A DNA stretch of 64,000 nucleotides from Betaproteobacteria bacterium (GTDB lineage: Bacteria > Pseudomonadota > Gammaproteobacteria > Burkholderiales > Rhodocyclaceae), in assembly GCA_016709965.1 (NCBI GenBank), contig JADJLT010000002.1, forward strand, positions 166,666 through 230,665, written 5' to 3'. Position numbers and translations under genes: made by a program. How positions within the stretch are numbered: position 1 is the stretch's first letter; every line of letters begins with the position of its first letter. The notes under the pieces are model-generated. The model was not told the origin of the DNA, made no database searches, and saw nothing but the letters and a program-made list of their open reading frames with translations. Of the stretch, positions 8,452 to 17,353 are shown piece by piece.

Positions 8452-9006
8452 ATGAAATTCAAGCCACTCGTATCCACGCTTATTCTTGCCGGCCTTGCGC
8501 TGGGCACGACCGCCAGCCATGCCGACGGGCTGAAATTCTTCCCCGGCCTGCAATCCGGCTTCAAGTTCGACCCCAGCCTGGCCGTCTCGGTTGGCGTCAT
8601 GGGCGCACCCTCCGCCAACAGCGATTCGATGTTTGTTTACGGTCTCGACTTCAACATGAACTGCGGCCTGATTCAAACCCCGGACAACCGCATCCGTACC
8701 CATGTGCAGATCAACCATGTCGATGAATCCGGCATGAAATCGACATCCTTCGAGCTCTCACCGCGCTACACCCTGCCCATTGGCAACGGCTACTCAGTTG
8801 GCGCCGGCCCGGTACTCGCGCTGGTCATGGCCGACAACGGCCGTACCGACAAAAACCTGTTCGGCTACGGCGCAGTGGTCGGCGCCAACTACCATAAAGG
8901 CATGTACTACTCGGGCCTCGACCTGCGTTATCTGAACACCACCGAACGCGATAACGTCAGCTTCGAAAACTGGGCACTGCTCGCCAAGGTCGGCATCAAC
9001 TTCTGA
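8452..9006 (+). CDS. small outer-membrane beta-barrel protein, function unknown
   Basis: A 184-residue protein with GAGGAGAGACC before ATG 8452. A signal peptide (about 1-24, ending ASHA) is followed by alternating hydrophobic strands such as YSVGAGPVLALVM and YGAVVGANY, and the C-terminus ends GINF, the terminal aromatic expected of an outer-membrane barrel. The size suits an eight-stranded barrel. I cannot assign a substrate or enzyme motif. It is separated from the nos operon by 114 bp holding a palindrome, so it is probably transcribed separately. Confidence 0.7.
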   Translation: MKFKPLVSTLILAGLALGTTASHADGLKFFPGLQSGFKFDPSLAVSVGVMGAPSANSDSMFVYGLDFNMNCGLIQTPDNRIRTHVQINHVDESGMKSTSFELSPRYTLPIGNGYSVGAGPVLALVMADNGRTDKNLFGYGAVVGANYHKGMYYSGLDLRYLNTTERDNVSFENWALLAKVGINF

Positions 9007-9317
9007 TCCACCGGCCAATAAGGCCAGATGCATTCTGAGCTTGGATAGCGGGAGATTCGCAGCAAAATCAAGCTCGCGACCCAGCTTGGAATTGGCATCT
9101 CATATGCAACACGATCTTAATTCCAATGCTTGGAATTAAGATCGCAAGTTGTTACCGGCTTTGAACTGGAAATGACCTCTAACAAGCGTATAGACGAGCG
9201 CAGATCCACTCAGTAACCCTCACTCAGCGCCTATCGATTGAATGACAATAGCGTACCGTTTGCTGCAATAGCCAGCTTTGTAAAACGGACGCTGAGGAAC
9301 GTCGTCATAACCCGCAA
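9007..9317. other. intergenic region with a long perfect inverted repeat
   Basis: I see no coding potential in this stretch. It holds the 15-bp inverted repeat at 9112-9144, and a related partial copy of its inner half (GCTTGGAATT) at 9084-9093. Nothing else is supported. Confidence 0.6.
9112..9144. repeat. perfect 15-bp inverted repeat with 3-nt loop
   Basis: CGATCTTAATTCCAA, then TGC, then TTGGAATTAAGATCG: all 15 pairs match. As RNA this would be a very stable hairpin. It lacks a U-tract on either side, so it is not a standard intrinsic terminator. It could be a cruciform, a regulator site or a short mobile-element remnant. Confidence 0.7.
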
Positions 9318-9343
9318 AGAAAAAGCGGAGTAGCACCCGCTTT
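9318..9343 (-). terminator. intrinsic terminator of the PEP-CTERM gene
   Basis: Read on the minus strand, AAAGCGG and CCGCTTT pair around an 8-nt loop, followed by TTTCTTT. It lies 14 bp past the stop of the PEP-CTERM gene. Confidence 0.6.
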
Positions 9344-9356
9344 ATGTTTGCCCATG

Positions 9357-9920
9357 TTAATGAAATTGCCAAGTTTTCGATTTACGCCGTGAGAAAGCGA
9401 GACCGGCAATACCGATACCAACGAGAGAAAGAGAGATTGGCTCCGGCACGGAAGCGGCGTAATTGCCCTGCAAGGCATCGATGTCGGCTGAAACTAGAGT
9501 GCTGGTGTTGGTAAGACGAACGTACGCAACGGGGTCGACAAATGCGCCGAAGTCGATCTGATTGTTCGTAGCACTGAACTCGCCAAGTAACGTAAAGGTA
9601 ATATCGTCGGAACTGACCTCAACATTAAAAGTTTCGTTCGCGGACGACGCAATTTCAAATATAACCAGATCAACGCCCGCGCCATTTCCCAAGGCCGTAT
9701 CGAACTTAACAGTAAACGATCCCAGTTGTGCCGGTGGATCAAATGTGGAACCCAAGAAAAGGCCACCGCCATCTGGCGCGCCAGTGACAATTCCACTGCC
9801 AAACGCTGTAACGTTGCTCGAGGTCACGAGTGACGTAGCGTATATCGGGGCTGCCAATGCCTGGTTTGCTCCAAAAGCTGCGAAAGACAGCACTGCGACT
9901 GAAAGGGCTTTTTTAATCAT
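9357..9920 (-). CDS. PEP-CTERM sorting-domain secreted protein
   Basis: A 187-residue protein. The start at 9920 (MIKKALSVAVLSF) is preceded by GGAGATGTGAC. An N-terminal signal peptide ends QALA. The middle is a beta-rich secreted domain. The C-terminus carries the complete PEP-CTERM signal: VPEP, a hydrophobic helix (SLSLVGIGIAGLAF) and a basic tail SRRK. Such proteins are processed by an exosortase (EpsH/XrtA) and relate to exopolysaccharide or floc formation. The exosortase is not in the window. Substrate-level function is unknown. Confidence 0.85.
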   Translation of the reverse strand: MIKKALSVAVLSFAAFGANQALAAPIYATSLVTSSNVTAFGSGIVTGAPDGGGLFLGSTFDPPAQLGSFTVKFDTALGNGAGVDLVIFEIASSANETFNVEVSSDDITFTLLGEFSATNNQIDFGAFVDPVAYVRLTNTSTLVSADIDALQGNYAASVPEPISLSLVGIGIAGLAFSRRKSKTWQFH

Positions 9921-10578
9921 GTCACATCTCCGAATATGTAATGAAGATTGCAATCAAGAACGTAAGTAGAATCAAGCAATATTCAATCCATATATAAAAA
10001 TCAATAGTTTGCAATAACCACTTGCTCCATTTGTAAAATATTCCGACGCAGACCTAATATCGACCTAACGTGTTTACACGGCCCCTATGGCCCATATAAC
10101 AATTGATACTGACGAACCTGGAAATTGCGCTTTTAGTTCATATGATTCAATAACTTGGGGCTTTGGCTATCTGTATAACAACTCCAAAATCCCATAATTT
10201 TTGAAAATTCACGCTAGGGTGAGGCAAAAAACAGTGAGTGGCTACTTGGGGGATGCCCCCCCAAAACAGCCGCTCTTGGCCGCCGAGGGCCAGCCATTGG
10301 CGCTGAACTCTGCTCGTCGAAATACCTTTTGTACTCAGTAGGCAGCTAAGATCATCAACATTTCAGCGTCATCGCTGACGGCAAGCGCGGCACTGGTCAC
10401 AATTGGCTAAACAGGGTTAAACCACGTAGCGCACACAACGAGCCGTTCGAATTCCGTGTCACCCAAACTTGGTTTGCACAATCCACAGGAATTTCAGGAC
10501 GTTCCTGGAAGCAAGTTTTTAAGCCTGGAATACATATCGCCAAAACAAGCATACGGGGAAGGTTTTGGCCTTTCTCGT
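9921..10578. other. AT-rich intergenic region, no supported gene
   Basis: This spans the PEP-CTERM promoter side and about 600 bp with no convincing frame. A short hairpin, TTGGGGG ATG CCCCC with further Cs (10246-10264), is visible. A 62-codon minus-strand frame at 10397-10585 starts inside the dispersed repeat and looks like chance. Confidence 0.5.
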
Positions 10579-10616
10579 TTTTCACTTTTGGTCAATTTTT
10601 CCGGTTGACCGTGGCA
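10579..10616 (-). repeat. dispersed 38-bp repeat, copy a
   Basis: Minus strand reads ACGGTCAACCGGAAAAATTG followed by ACCAAAAGTGAAAA, a close match to the family consensus. GGTCAA and TTGACC arms are inverted around a 9-nt centre. It lies 5 bp past the stop of the small gene ending at 10621. Confidence 0.8.
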
Positions 10617-10620
10617 ACTG

Positions 10621-10926
10621 CTATTTGATGGTGTCCAGAAACTTCTGGCGCGCTTGTGCCAGTTCTGCCTGCCCGCTTGCGCCAACCAGTCGCTTGCTGA
10701 TCTCGTAAAAGCGCTCGAACGCCGTGCGTACCCGCACCGCTTCCAGCCGGCCCTTGATCGGCGCCTTGCTCTCGGCAACCGGCTCTTCCAGCGCACACAA
10801 AGTTGCATAGCGCGGGATGATGCGCTGTCTGCCGGTCTCTGACGAAGCTGTCATCGGGCCGGTTTTCACATAAGTCACGCCCTCGTATTCGAAGCGGGCG
10901 CCCATCGCCAAATGCTGCAGTTTCAT
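10621..10926 (-). CDS. hypothetical protein
   Basis: About 101 residues from ATG 10926 (MKLQHLAMGARFEYEG); an upstream in-frame start at 10959 is possible. The first half, with FEYEGVTYVKTGPMTASSE, looks like a small beta-barrel domain. The second half is a charged helix (AFERFYEISKRLVG...AQARQKFLDTIK). I recognise no family. It lies between the PaiB-like gene and the end of the beta-oxidation operon on the same strand, and a dispersed repeat follows its stop. Confidence 0.5.
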   Translation of the reverse strand: MKLQHLAMGARFEYEGVTYVKTGPMTASSETGRQRIIPRYATLCALEEPVAESKAPIKGRLEAVRVRTAFERFYEISKRLVGASGQAELAQARQKFLDTIK

Positions 10927-11002
10927 CGATCTTGCCCGGATATTGTCTGACGGGTCCAAGCATCTCCGATGCCGCCATTTTTAACAAGCACCGAGGTCTG
11001 CT

Positions 11003-11641
11003 TCAGCATGGCTGGCGGCCTTCAATGATGGCGGCCACTTCAAGCCCGCTGCTATTGCCAGCCGCCCGCAAGCCCTCGACGACGCCGGCCTGATTGTTCG
11101 CCGGCTGGTTCTGGCTCATCTTCCATTTTCCGCTAAGCCGAACAATTTCAATCTCGATCCCGACCACTGCCGCCACCATCTTGTCGATGTACGCCGGGGG
11201 TGCATCAGCAAGCTGCCAAGGCGCGGGCTGCCCCGCTTCGTTATGGACAGTCAGCGCGTCAAGATGCGCACGCAACCAGGATGCATCGTCAATCACGCGA
11301 AGCCGGCCGCTGGCATGGGCCACGGCATAGTTCCAGGTAGGCACGGCCTTTCCGGTCTCGGCCTTGGTCGGATACCACGTTGGGCTGATGTAGGCGTCTG
11401 GCCCGTGAAAAATCGCCAGCACGTCCACGTCCGTAACGTAGTCGCGCCACAACGAATTGGCTCGTGCAACGTGCCCGCGCAAGATGCCCATGGGCGAAGT
11501 ATCCACCGACAGGTGGAGCGGCAGATGATTGGCGTTCAGACCACCGGATGACAGCGTAACCAGCGTCGCCAGCGGCCGGGCGCGTATCAATTGATGCAGA
11601 ACATCAACGTCCGGTTCAGCAAAGTGTTTGGGGATGTACAT
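11003..11641 (-). CDS. PaiB-family FMN-binding protein
   Basis: A 212-residue protein from ATG 11641 (MYIPKHFAEPDVDVLHQLI). The sequence PLATLVTLSSGGLNANHLPLHL and the later WNYAVAHASGRLRVI match the PaiB/FMN-binding split-barrel family (PF04299), often annotated as a negative transcriptional regulator or pyridoxamine-5'-phosphate-oxidase-like flavoprotein. The actual reaction is unknown. It is 132 bp downstream of the acyl-CoA dehydrogenase and may be on the same transcript. Confidence 0.75.
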   Translation of the reverse strand: MYIPKHFAEPDVDVLHQLIRARPLATLVTLSSGGLNANHLPLHLSVDTSPMGILRGHVARANSLWRDYVTDVDVLAIFHGPDAYISPTWYPTKAETGKAVPTWNYAVAHASGRLRVIDDASWLRAHLDALTVHNEAGQPAPWQLADAPPAYIDKMVAAVVGIEIEIVRLSGKWKMSQNQPANNQAGVVEGLRAAGNSSGLEVAAIIEGRQPC

Positions 11642-11773
11642 GACGCTTTCGCGTGGCAGTAAAGGATGACCAAGTGTCGCCGAATCTGCCGGGAACGCCA
11701 ACACTCGCTGCACAACTCGGACAGCAGGGGCGGCGGGAAGGCGCACCTGCCGGCGCGCCCGCCCGGATCGTTT

Positions 11774-13567
11774 TCAGAACACGTCGTCGCCGATCCAGGC
11801 CAGCGCCGCGTCGCCAGCCATCACCGTTTCGGCGTAGGCGCCGGCTTGCGGCAGCATCTGGTCGGCGTAGAAGCGGGCCGTGGCGATCTTGGCCCGATAG
11901 AACGCCTGGTCGCCCTCTGCCTTGTCCAGATAACCGGCCGCAGCAAGGGCCGCCTTGCCCATGAACCAGCCGCCGCAAACGGTCACGGCCAGATGCAGGT
12001 AAGGCACGGCTGCGGTCAACACGCCGGAAAGACCCGTTTTGGCATTCGCCGCCAGCCATTCCGTGGCCGCTGTCCACTCCTTGAGGGCGGTGCCCAGACG
12101 CTGGCCGATGGATTGCAACTCGGGCTTGCCGGAAGCGCCGAGCGCCTTGGCGGTGGCATGTACCTCACCGAAGACGAGCTTGGCGGTGGCGCCCTGATCG
12201 CGCATCAGCTTGCGGAACAGCAGGTCGTTGGCCTGGATGCCGGTGGTGCCTTCGTAGATGGTGGTAATGCGTGAGTCGCGCCAATGCTGCGCGGCACCGG
12301 TTTCTTCGATGAAACCCATACCACCGTAGATCTGAATACCCAGCGAAGTGACCTCGATGCCCATTTCGGTGCCGCCGCCCTTGACGATGGGGATCATGAA
12401 TTCAGCGAGGTAGAGATGGCGCTTCTTCTCTTCGGGATCGGTCGCCGCATGCACACGATCGAGCAGGCCCGAGGCATAGTAAGCCAAGGCGCGGCAGGCT
12501 TCGACGCGACATTTCATCAGCATCAGCATGCGGCGAATGTCCGGATGATGGTCGATCGTGACCAGCGCCTCGCCGGTCAGCGCATCGCGGCCCTGCTTGC
12601 GTTCGCGGGAGAAGGCCAAGGCCTGCTGGTAGGCGCGTTCACCAAGTGCGATGCCCTGCAAACCGACGCCAAGACGGGCTTCGTTCATCATGATGAACAT
12701 GTACTCCAGACCGCGATTGGCTTCGCCGAGCAGGTAGCCAACGGCCCCGCCCTTGTCGCCATAGGCCATCACGCAGGTCGGGCTGCCGTGGATGCCGAGC
12801 TTGTGTTCGATAGACACACAGTACGCGTCATTGCGTGCCCCGAGCGAACCGTCGGCATTGACCATGTACTTCGGCACCAGGAACATCGAGATCCCCTTCA
12901 CCCCGGCCGGTGCATCCGGCAGGCGGGCGAGAACGAGGTGGACGATGTTGTCCGTCATGTCGTGGTCGCCATAGGTGATGAAAATCTTCTGGCCGAACAC
13001 CTTGTAGCTGCCATCGGCCTGTGGTTCGGCGCGAGAGCGGATCAGGGCAAGATCAGAGCCGGCCTGCGGCTCGGTCAGGTTCATCGTGCCGGTCCATTCG
13101 CCGGTGATCATCTTTTCGAGGTAGATCGCCTTCAACTCGTCGCTGGCACAGGTCAGCAGTGCCTCGACGGCGCCGGTAGTGAGCAAGGGGCCGAGCGAAA
13201 AAGACAGGTTGGCCGAGCAGACCATTTCCTTGACGGCGACACCCAAGGTGTCCGGCAGGCCCTGACCGCCAAACTCGACGGGCAACACAATGCCGTTCCA
13301 ACCGGCCTCGCAAAATGCCTTGTAGGCTTCCTTCCAGCCCGGCGGCGTGGTCACGCCATCGTCTGTCATCCGGCAACCTTGCTTGTCGCCCACCCTGTTC
13401 AGTGGCGCCAGCACTTCACCGGTAAATCGGGCCGCTTCATCGAGAATGGCATCGGCCACATCGGGCGTCGCCTCTTCGTAGGCGGCCATCTGGCTCAGTT
13501 CCTTGAATCCGGCCAGTTCGTCCATAACGAAACGCATGTCTTTGACGGGCGCGCGGTAGTCGCTCAT
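11774..13567 (-). CDS. acyl-CoA dehydrogenase (about 600-residue, DmdC-like type)
   Basis: A 597-residue protein with GAGGAGACC before the ATG at 13567. It has the acyl-CoA dehydrogenase layout: N-terminal helices, middle barrel (TMNLTEPQAGSDLALI), C-terminal helical domain (GGMGFIEETGAAQHWRDSRITTIYEGTTGIQANDL, shortened here), and an extra C-terminal extension found in the 590-600-residue subgroup related to 3-methylmercaptopropionyl-CoA dehydrogenase. In this operon it probably oxidises a fatty acyl-CoA using FAD and electron-transfer flavoprotein. The exact chain length is not evident. Confidence 0.87.
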   Translation of the reverse strand: MSDYRAPVKDMRFVMDELAGFKELSQMAAYEEATPDVADAILDEAARFTGEVLAPLNRVGDKQGCRMTDDGVTTPPGWKEAYKAFCEAGWNGIVLPVEFGGQGLPDTLGVAVKEMVCSANLSFSLGPLLTTGAVEALLTCASDELKAIYLEKMITGEWTGTMNLTEPQAGSDLALIRSRAEPQADGSYKVFGQKIFITYGDHDMTDNIVHLVLARLPDAPAGVKGISMFLVPKYMVNADGSLGARNDAYCVSIEHKLGIHGSPTCVMAYGDKGGAVGYLLGEANRGLEYMFIMMNEARLGVGLQGIALGERAYQQALAFSRERKQGRDALTGEALVTIDHHPDIRRMLMLMKCRVEACRALAYYASGLLDRVHAATDPEEKKRHLYLAEFMIPIVKGGGTEMGIEVTSLGIQIYGGMGFIEETGAAQHWRDSRITTIYEGTTGIQANDLLFRKLMRDQGATAKLVFGEVHATAKALGASGKPELQSIGQRLGTALKEWTAATEWLAANAKTGLSGVLTAAVPYLHLAVTVCGGWFMGKAALAAAGYLDKAEGDQAFYRAKIATARFYADQMLPQAGAYAETVMAGDAALAWIGDDVF

Positions 13568-13590
13568 TTTTCGGTCTCCTCGTTATTATT

Positions 13591-14538
13591 TCAGAATGGA
13601 TTGCTGCACAACGCTGCCTTGGCGGCGCGGTATTCCTGCTTCAGGCGAGCCACCAGTTCGGCGGTCGGCCACACGTCGTCGATCATGCCGACACCCTGCC
13701 CGGCGCCCCAGATGTCTTTCCAGGCCTTGGCCGCGGTGGCACCCCCGAAGTTCATCGAGGTCTTGTCCTTCTCGGGCAGATTGGCCGGATCGAGGCCGGC
13801 GGCAAGGATGCTTTTTTTCAGGTAGTTACCATGCACCCCGGTGAAATACGGGGTGTAGACGACATCGGCCGCCGCCGAATCGACGATGGCCTGCTTGTAG
13901 GCTTCGCCCGCATTGGCTTCACGGGTCGCAATGAAACGCGTCCCGATATAGGCGAGATCGGCGCCCATGGCCTGTGCCGAAAGAATCGCCGCACCGTTGG
14001 TGATTGCCCCGGAAAGAATGATCGGCCCGTCGTAGAACTTGCGAATTTCGCCGACCAGCGCAAAGGGGCTGAGCATGCCGGCATGGCCACCGGCCCCGGC
14101 GCACACCAGGATCAGGCCATCAACACCGGCTTCAAGCGCCTTTTCGGCATGGCGAACGCTGATCACGTCGTGGAAGACCTTGCCACCGTAGGCATGGACG
14201 GGCGGGACGATGGCGGTGGGCGCCGACAGGCTGGTGATGATCAGCGGCACTTCGTGCTGGATGCACAGCGCCATGTCATGTTCCAGCCGTTCATTGGAGG
14301 GGTGGATGATCTGGTTGACGGCAAATGGCGCAGCCTTGGAGTCAGCCGCCAGTTCGGCTTTGATGCGGGACAGCCACTCATCCAGCGCCTCCTTCGGCCG
14401 GGCATTCAGCGCCGGAAATGAGCCGATCACGCCGCTCTTGCACTGGGCAATGACCAGATCGGGATTGGAGACGATGAACATCGGCGCACAGAGGACAGGC
14501 AGCGTCAGATTCTTGTTCAGTGAAGCCGGAATGGCCAT
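13591..14538 (-). CDS. nitronate monooxygenase-like flavoprotein (NPD family)
   Basis: A 315-residue TIM-barrel protein of the 2-nitropropane dioxygenase family: LPVLCAPMFIVSNPDLVIAQ at the N-terminus, GADGLILVCAGAGGHAG-like FMN/phosphate-binding region (here VDGLILVCAGAGGHAG) and ADLAYIGTRFIATREA. Its start overlaps the fadD stop (TAATG at 14536-14540). Members occur inside beta-oxidation operons, sometimes annotated as enoyl reductases, so the true substrate may be a lipid rather than a nitronate. Confidence 0.83.
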   Translation of the reverse strand: MAIPASLNKNLTLPVLCAPMFIVSNPDLVIAQCKSGVIGSFPALNARPKEALDEWLSRIKAELAADSKAAPFAVNQIIHPSNERLEHDMALCIQHEVPLIITSLSAPTAIVPPVHAYGGKVFHDVISVRHAEKALEAGVDGLILVCAGAGGHAGMLSPFALVGEIRKFYDGPIILSGAITNGAAILSAQAMGADLAYIGTRFIATREANAGEAYKQAIVDSAAADVVYTPYFTGVHGNYLKKSILAAGLDPANLPEKDKTSMNFGGATAAKAWKDIWGAGQGVGMIDDVWPTAELVARLKQEYRAAKAALCSNPF

Positions 14539-16196
14539 TACGCCCCCTCTTTCAATGCGCGACGAAGAATCTTGCCGACGTTGGTACGCGGCAGGTCATC
14601 GCGGAATTCGACATGTTTCGGAATCTTGTAACCAGTGAGCAGGCCGCGGCAGTGATCGATCAGCATGCGCTCGGTGACTTTCGGGTCCTTGCGAACCACG
14701 AAGATTTTTACCGCCTCGCCGGAATGCTCGTCGGGTACGCCGATGGCGGCGACATCCATGACGCCCGGATGCATGGCCACCGCCTCTTCGACTTCGTTCG
14801 GATAGACGTTGAAGCCGGAGACCAGAATCATGTCCTTCTTGCGGTCAACCAGAAAAACGAAGCCTTTTTTGTCGACATAACCCATGTCGCCCGTGCGCAG
14901 GAAGCGATCCGGATAAAACACCAGATCGGTTTCATCCTGCCGCTGCCAGTAACCTTTCATGACCTGCGGGCCACGAATGCAGATTTCGCCCACCTGCGTA
15001 ATGGGTACCTCGAGCCCGTCATCGTCGCGGATCGAGACCTCCGTCGACGATATCGGCAGGCCGATGGAGCCATTGAACTCGCCCATATCGAGCGGATTGA
15101 TGGTCGCTGCCGGCGATGTTTCGGTCAGGCCGTAGGCCTGCAACAGGGTGGAACCGGTCACCTGCCGCCATTTGTCGGCCACCGGTCCCTGTACCGCCAT
15201 GCCACCGCCCAGCGTGACGCGCATGGTCGAAAAATCAAGCTTGGCAAAATCGGGATCGTTGAGCAACGCATTAAACAAGGTATTAACCCCCGTCACCACC
15301 GTCACCGGGTATTTGCCCCACTCCCTGACAAAGCCGGGGATGTCACGCGGATTGGCGATCAGCAGGTTGCGGGCACCAATCATCATGAAGGTCAGGCAGT
15401 TCGCGGTCAGGGCGAAGATGTGATAAAGCGGCAAGGCAGTGATGATGAACTCTTGTCCGTCGCGCAGCACCGGCTTGATCCAGCTGTAGGCCTGGATCAC
15501 ATTCGATGCGATGTTGGCATGAGTCAGCATCGCCCCCTTTGAAATCCCGGTCGTGCCACCGGTGTATTGCAGGAAGGCAATGTCGTCCCGGGTCAGTGGC
15601 ACCGGCGTCCAGCCATGGCGGCGGCCGGTTGCCAGCGCCTGCTTGAAGCCAAGGGCGCCAGACAACGACCACGCTGGTACCAGTTTCTTGATGTGGCGCA
15701 CGATAAAATTGACGACTACCCCCTTGAGGCCGAGCATTTCACCCATCGGCGTGACGATGATGTCCTTGATCGCGGTACGACTCACTACCTGCTGCAGCGT
15801 ATGAGCAAAGTTTTCGACGATGACGATGGCCGTCGCGCCGGAATCTTTCAGCTGGTGCTCCAGCTCGCGCGGTGTGTAAAGCGGGTTGCAATTGACCACC
15901 ACGCAACCGGCGCGCAAGGTGCCAAACAGCGTGACCGGGTATTGCAGCAAGTTCGGCATCATCAACGCAACACGCTCGCCCTTCTGGTAGCCCCGGGCCT
16001 GCAACCAGCCGGCAAAGGCCTTGCTCTCCGCATCGAGTTGCCGATAGGTCATCTCCTTGCCCATGCTGATGTAGGCAACCTTGTCGGCGTACTGCGTGCA
16101 CGCCGTTTCGAACAGCGCGACGAGCGACGGGATATGATCGATGTCGATCACCGCCGGCACGCCATTTGGATAGCTTTGTAGCCAGATCTTTTCCAT
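14538..16196 (-). CDS. fadD: long-chain acyl-CoA synthetase
   Basis: A 552-residue AMP-forming ligase. The ATP/AMP motif YTGGTTGISK is at 211-220, with LQAYGLTETSP, GEICIRGPQVMKGYW, a TGDMGYVDKKGF motif and the C-terminal hinge and lysine region (RTNVGKILRRALK). It activates free fatty acids with ATP and CoA at the inner membrane. The start has GGAGGAGACAAAAA directly upstream, the ribosome-binding sequence used repeatedly in these operons. The gene is central to the beta-oxidation operon. Confidence 0.9.
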   Translation of the reverse strand: MEKIWLQSYPNGVPAVIDIDHIPSLVALFETACTQYADKVAYISMGKEMTYRQLDAESKAFAGWLQARGYQKGERVALMMPNLLQYPVTLFGTLRAGCVVVNCNPLYTPRELEHQLKDSGATAIVIVENFAHTLQQVVSRTAIKDIIVTPMGEMLGLKGVVVNFIVRHIKKLVPAWSLSGALGFKQALATGRRHGWTPVPLTRDDIAFLQYTGGTTGISKGAMLTHANIASNVIQAYSWIKPVLRDGQEFIITALPLYHIFALTANCLTFMMIGARNLLIANPRDIPGFVREWGKYPVTVVTGVNTLFNALLNDPDFAKLDFSTMRVTLGGGMAVQGPVADKWRQVTGSTLLQAYGLTETSPAATINPLDMGEFNGSIGLPISSTEVSIRDDDGLEVPITQVGEICIRGPQVMKGYWQRQDETDLVFYPDRFLRTGDMGYVDKKGFVFLVDRKKDMILVSGFNVYPNEVEEAVAMHPGVMDVAAIGVPDEHSGEAVKIFVVRKDPKVTERMLIDHCRGLLTGYKIPKHVEFRDDLPRTNVGKILRRALKEGA

Positions 16197-16223
16197 TTTT
16201 TGTCTCCTCCAGCTATGACCGCA

Positions 16224-16799
16224 CTAACTGCCGAGCAGTGCCTTCTTCAGCGAGGCATCTGCCGGCTTGTCGCCCAACCAGACCTTGAGCAGGGCTTTTG
16301 CGAAGCCCGCTCCGGCCACCTTGCCCCGCACCTCCCCGTTCAGGCTGACGGCAATACCGTCTGCCGAGAAATCGATGGCGATGGTATCGCCTTCCCTGGC
16401 TTTGCCGATAGCCTTCATAATGCCGGCCAATTGGTCGGCCAGGGGTTTCATCAGGGCCAGTTCGGTGGGCGTGTGATTGCTCTTCAGCCCATCGTCGAGG
16501 GACTCGTTGAGCGATTGCGCATCAAGGTCACGCAGCAGGCGCATCACGATACGGCGCGGCTGCGGACTGTCGTAGATCGCCGCCGGGGTCGTCGCCTTCT
16601 GGCCAACATAGAGGGCGCCGACATACACCTTGATGAAAAACTTGCTACGCAGGCCGGCACCATTGAGTAGCAGCTCACTGCTGCCGACCTGGATTTTGTC
16701 GTCCACTTTCACACCTGCCACCTCGGCGGCATGCAAGCCCGGAACAGTCAGCAGTACAGCAATCAGCGCCGTGCGCCGCACACTTGTCGATGTCATCAT
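16224..16799 (-). CDS. chalcone isomerase-like periplasmic protein
   Basis: A 191-residue protein with a signal peptide (MMTSTSVRRTALIAVLLTVPGLHAA) and the chalcone_2 fold signature LNGAGLRSKFFIKVYVGALYVG. Bacterial proteins of this family are secreted and bind fatty acids or lipids. They do not make flavonoids. The gene overlaps the next upstream gene by 1 bp and lies inside a fatty-acid operon, supporting a lipid-related role. Confidence 0.82.
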   Translation of the reverse strand: MMTSTSVRRTALIAVLLTVPGLHAAEVAGVKVDDKIQVGSSELLLNGAGLRSKFFIKVYVGALYVGQKATTPAAIYDSPQPRRIVMRLLRDLDAQSLNESLDDGLKSNHTPTELALMKPLADQLAGIMKAIGKAREGDTIAIDFSADGIAVSLNGEVRGKVAGAGFAKALLKVWLGDKPADASLKKALLGS

Positions 16800-17311
16800 T
16801 ACTTGTCTCCTCCACCGCTCTTTTGTCGGTAGTAAGTTTTGTCGGCGATATACACCGTACGCTCAACCACGGTATGCACGATACCTTGCTTGTCTTTCAA
16901 TTCGACCAGATAAGTCCGCTCAAGCTCCATGTTATTCGCCAGCTCGGCCCTGATCTCTGCCAGTTCTGCATCATCCAGGACGAAATCGGCATACAGCGTT
17001 GAAAACCCGGGCTTGCGGTAGCGAATGCTCGCCGCCTTGTCCCAGATAATGTAATCGTCACCCAGCGCAGCCATCAGCATCATCGGATGCGCCCCGTCGG
17101 TGATGGCAAACAGCGAACCACCGTACAGCGACCCGACGATATTCTTTGTCTTCCAGTTCAGCGACAGACGAATCCGGATGTGACGCAAGTCCTTCGCCAC
17201 ATGCGTCACCCGCCCACCCGTGCCGCGAAAGGCCGGATGAAAATTGAACCCCAAACGCACCATGCGCGCCCGCCAGGCGGGAGAAAGTTTGGCCAGCCAG
17301 GCGGGTTTCAT
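16799..17311 (-). CDS. DUF4442 hot-dog-fold thioesterase-like protein
   Basis: A 170-residue protein resembling DUF4442/YiiD-type hot-dog proteins: NIVGSLYGGSLFAITDGAHPMMLM is the expected central helix region. It probably hydrolyses or binds acyl-CoA; no activity is proven. The ATG at 17311 directly abuts copy b of the dispersed repeat, which therefore occupies the ribosome-binding region; no GGAG-like sequence precedes this start, unlike its neighbours. Confidence 0.72.
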   Translation of the reverse strand: MKPAWLAKLSPAWRARMVRLGFNFHPAFRGTGGRVTHVAKDLRHIRIRLSLNWKTKNIVGSLYGGSLFAITDGAHPMMLMAALGDDYIIWDKAASIRYRKPGFSTLYADFVLDDAELAEIRAELANNMELERTYLVELKDKQGIVHTVVERTVYIADKTYYRQKSGGGDK

Positions 17312-17349
17312 GATTTCAATTTTGGCCGATTTTTCCGGTTGACCGCAGC
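17312..17349 (-). repeat. dispersed 38-bp repeat, copy b
   Basis: Minus strand reads GCGGTCAACCGGAAAAATCG then GCCAAAATTGAAATC, immediately followed by the ATG of the thioesterase-like gene. It fills most of the 42 bp between that gene and the thiolase stop. Confidence 0.85.
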
Positions 17350-17353
17350 ATGC

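Noticed and set aside
10241..10264. TTGGGGG ATG CCCCC hairpin as a terminator
   Set aside because: No T-run follows on either strand and no gene ends nearby.
13581..13844. Long plus-strand frames opposite fadD and the acyl-CoA dehydrogenases (for example 12284-13825 and 14520-15542)
   Set aside because: They are antisense to clearly recognised enzymes in GC-rich DNA, have His/Arg-rich composition and no ribosome-binding sites.
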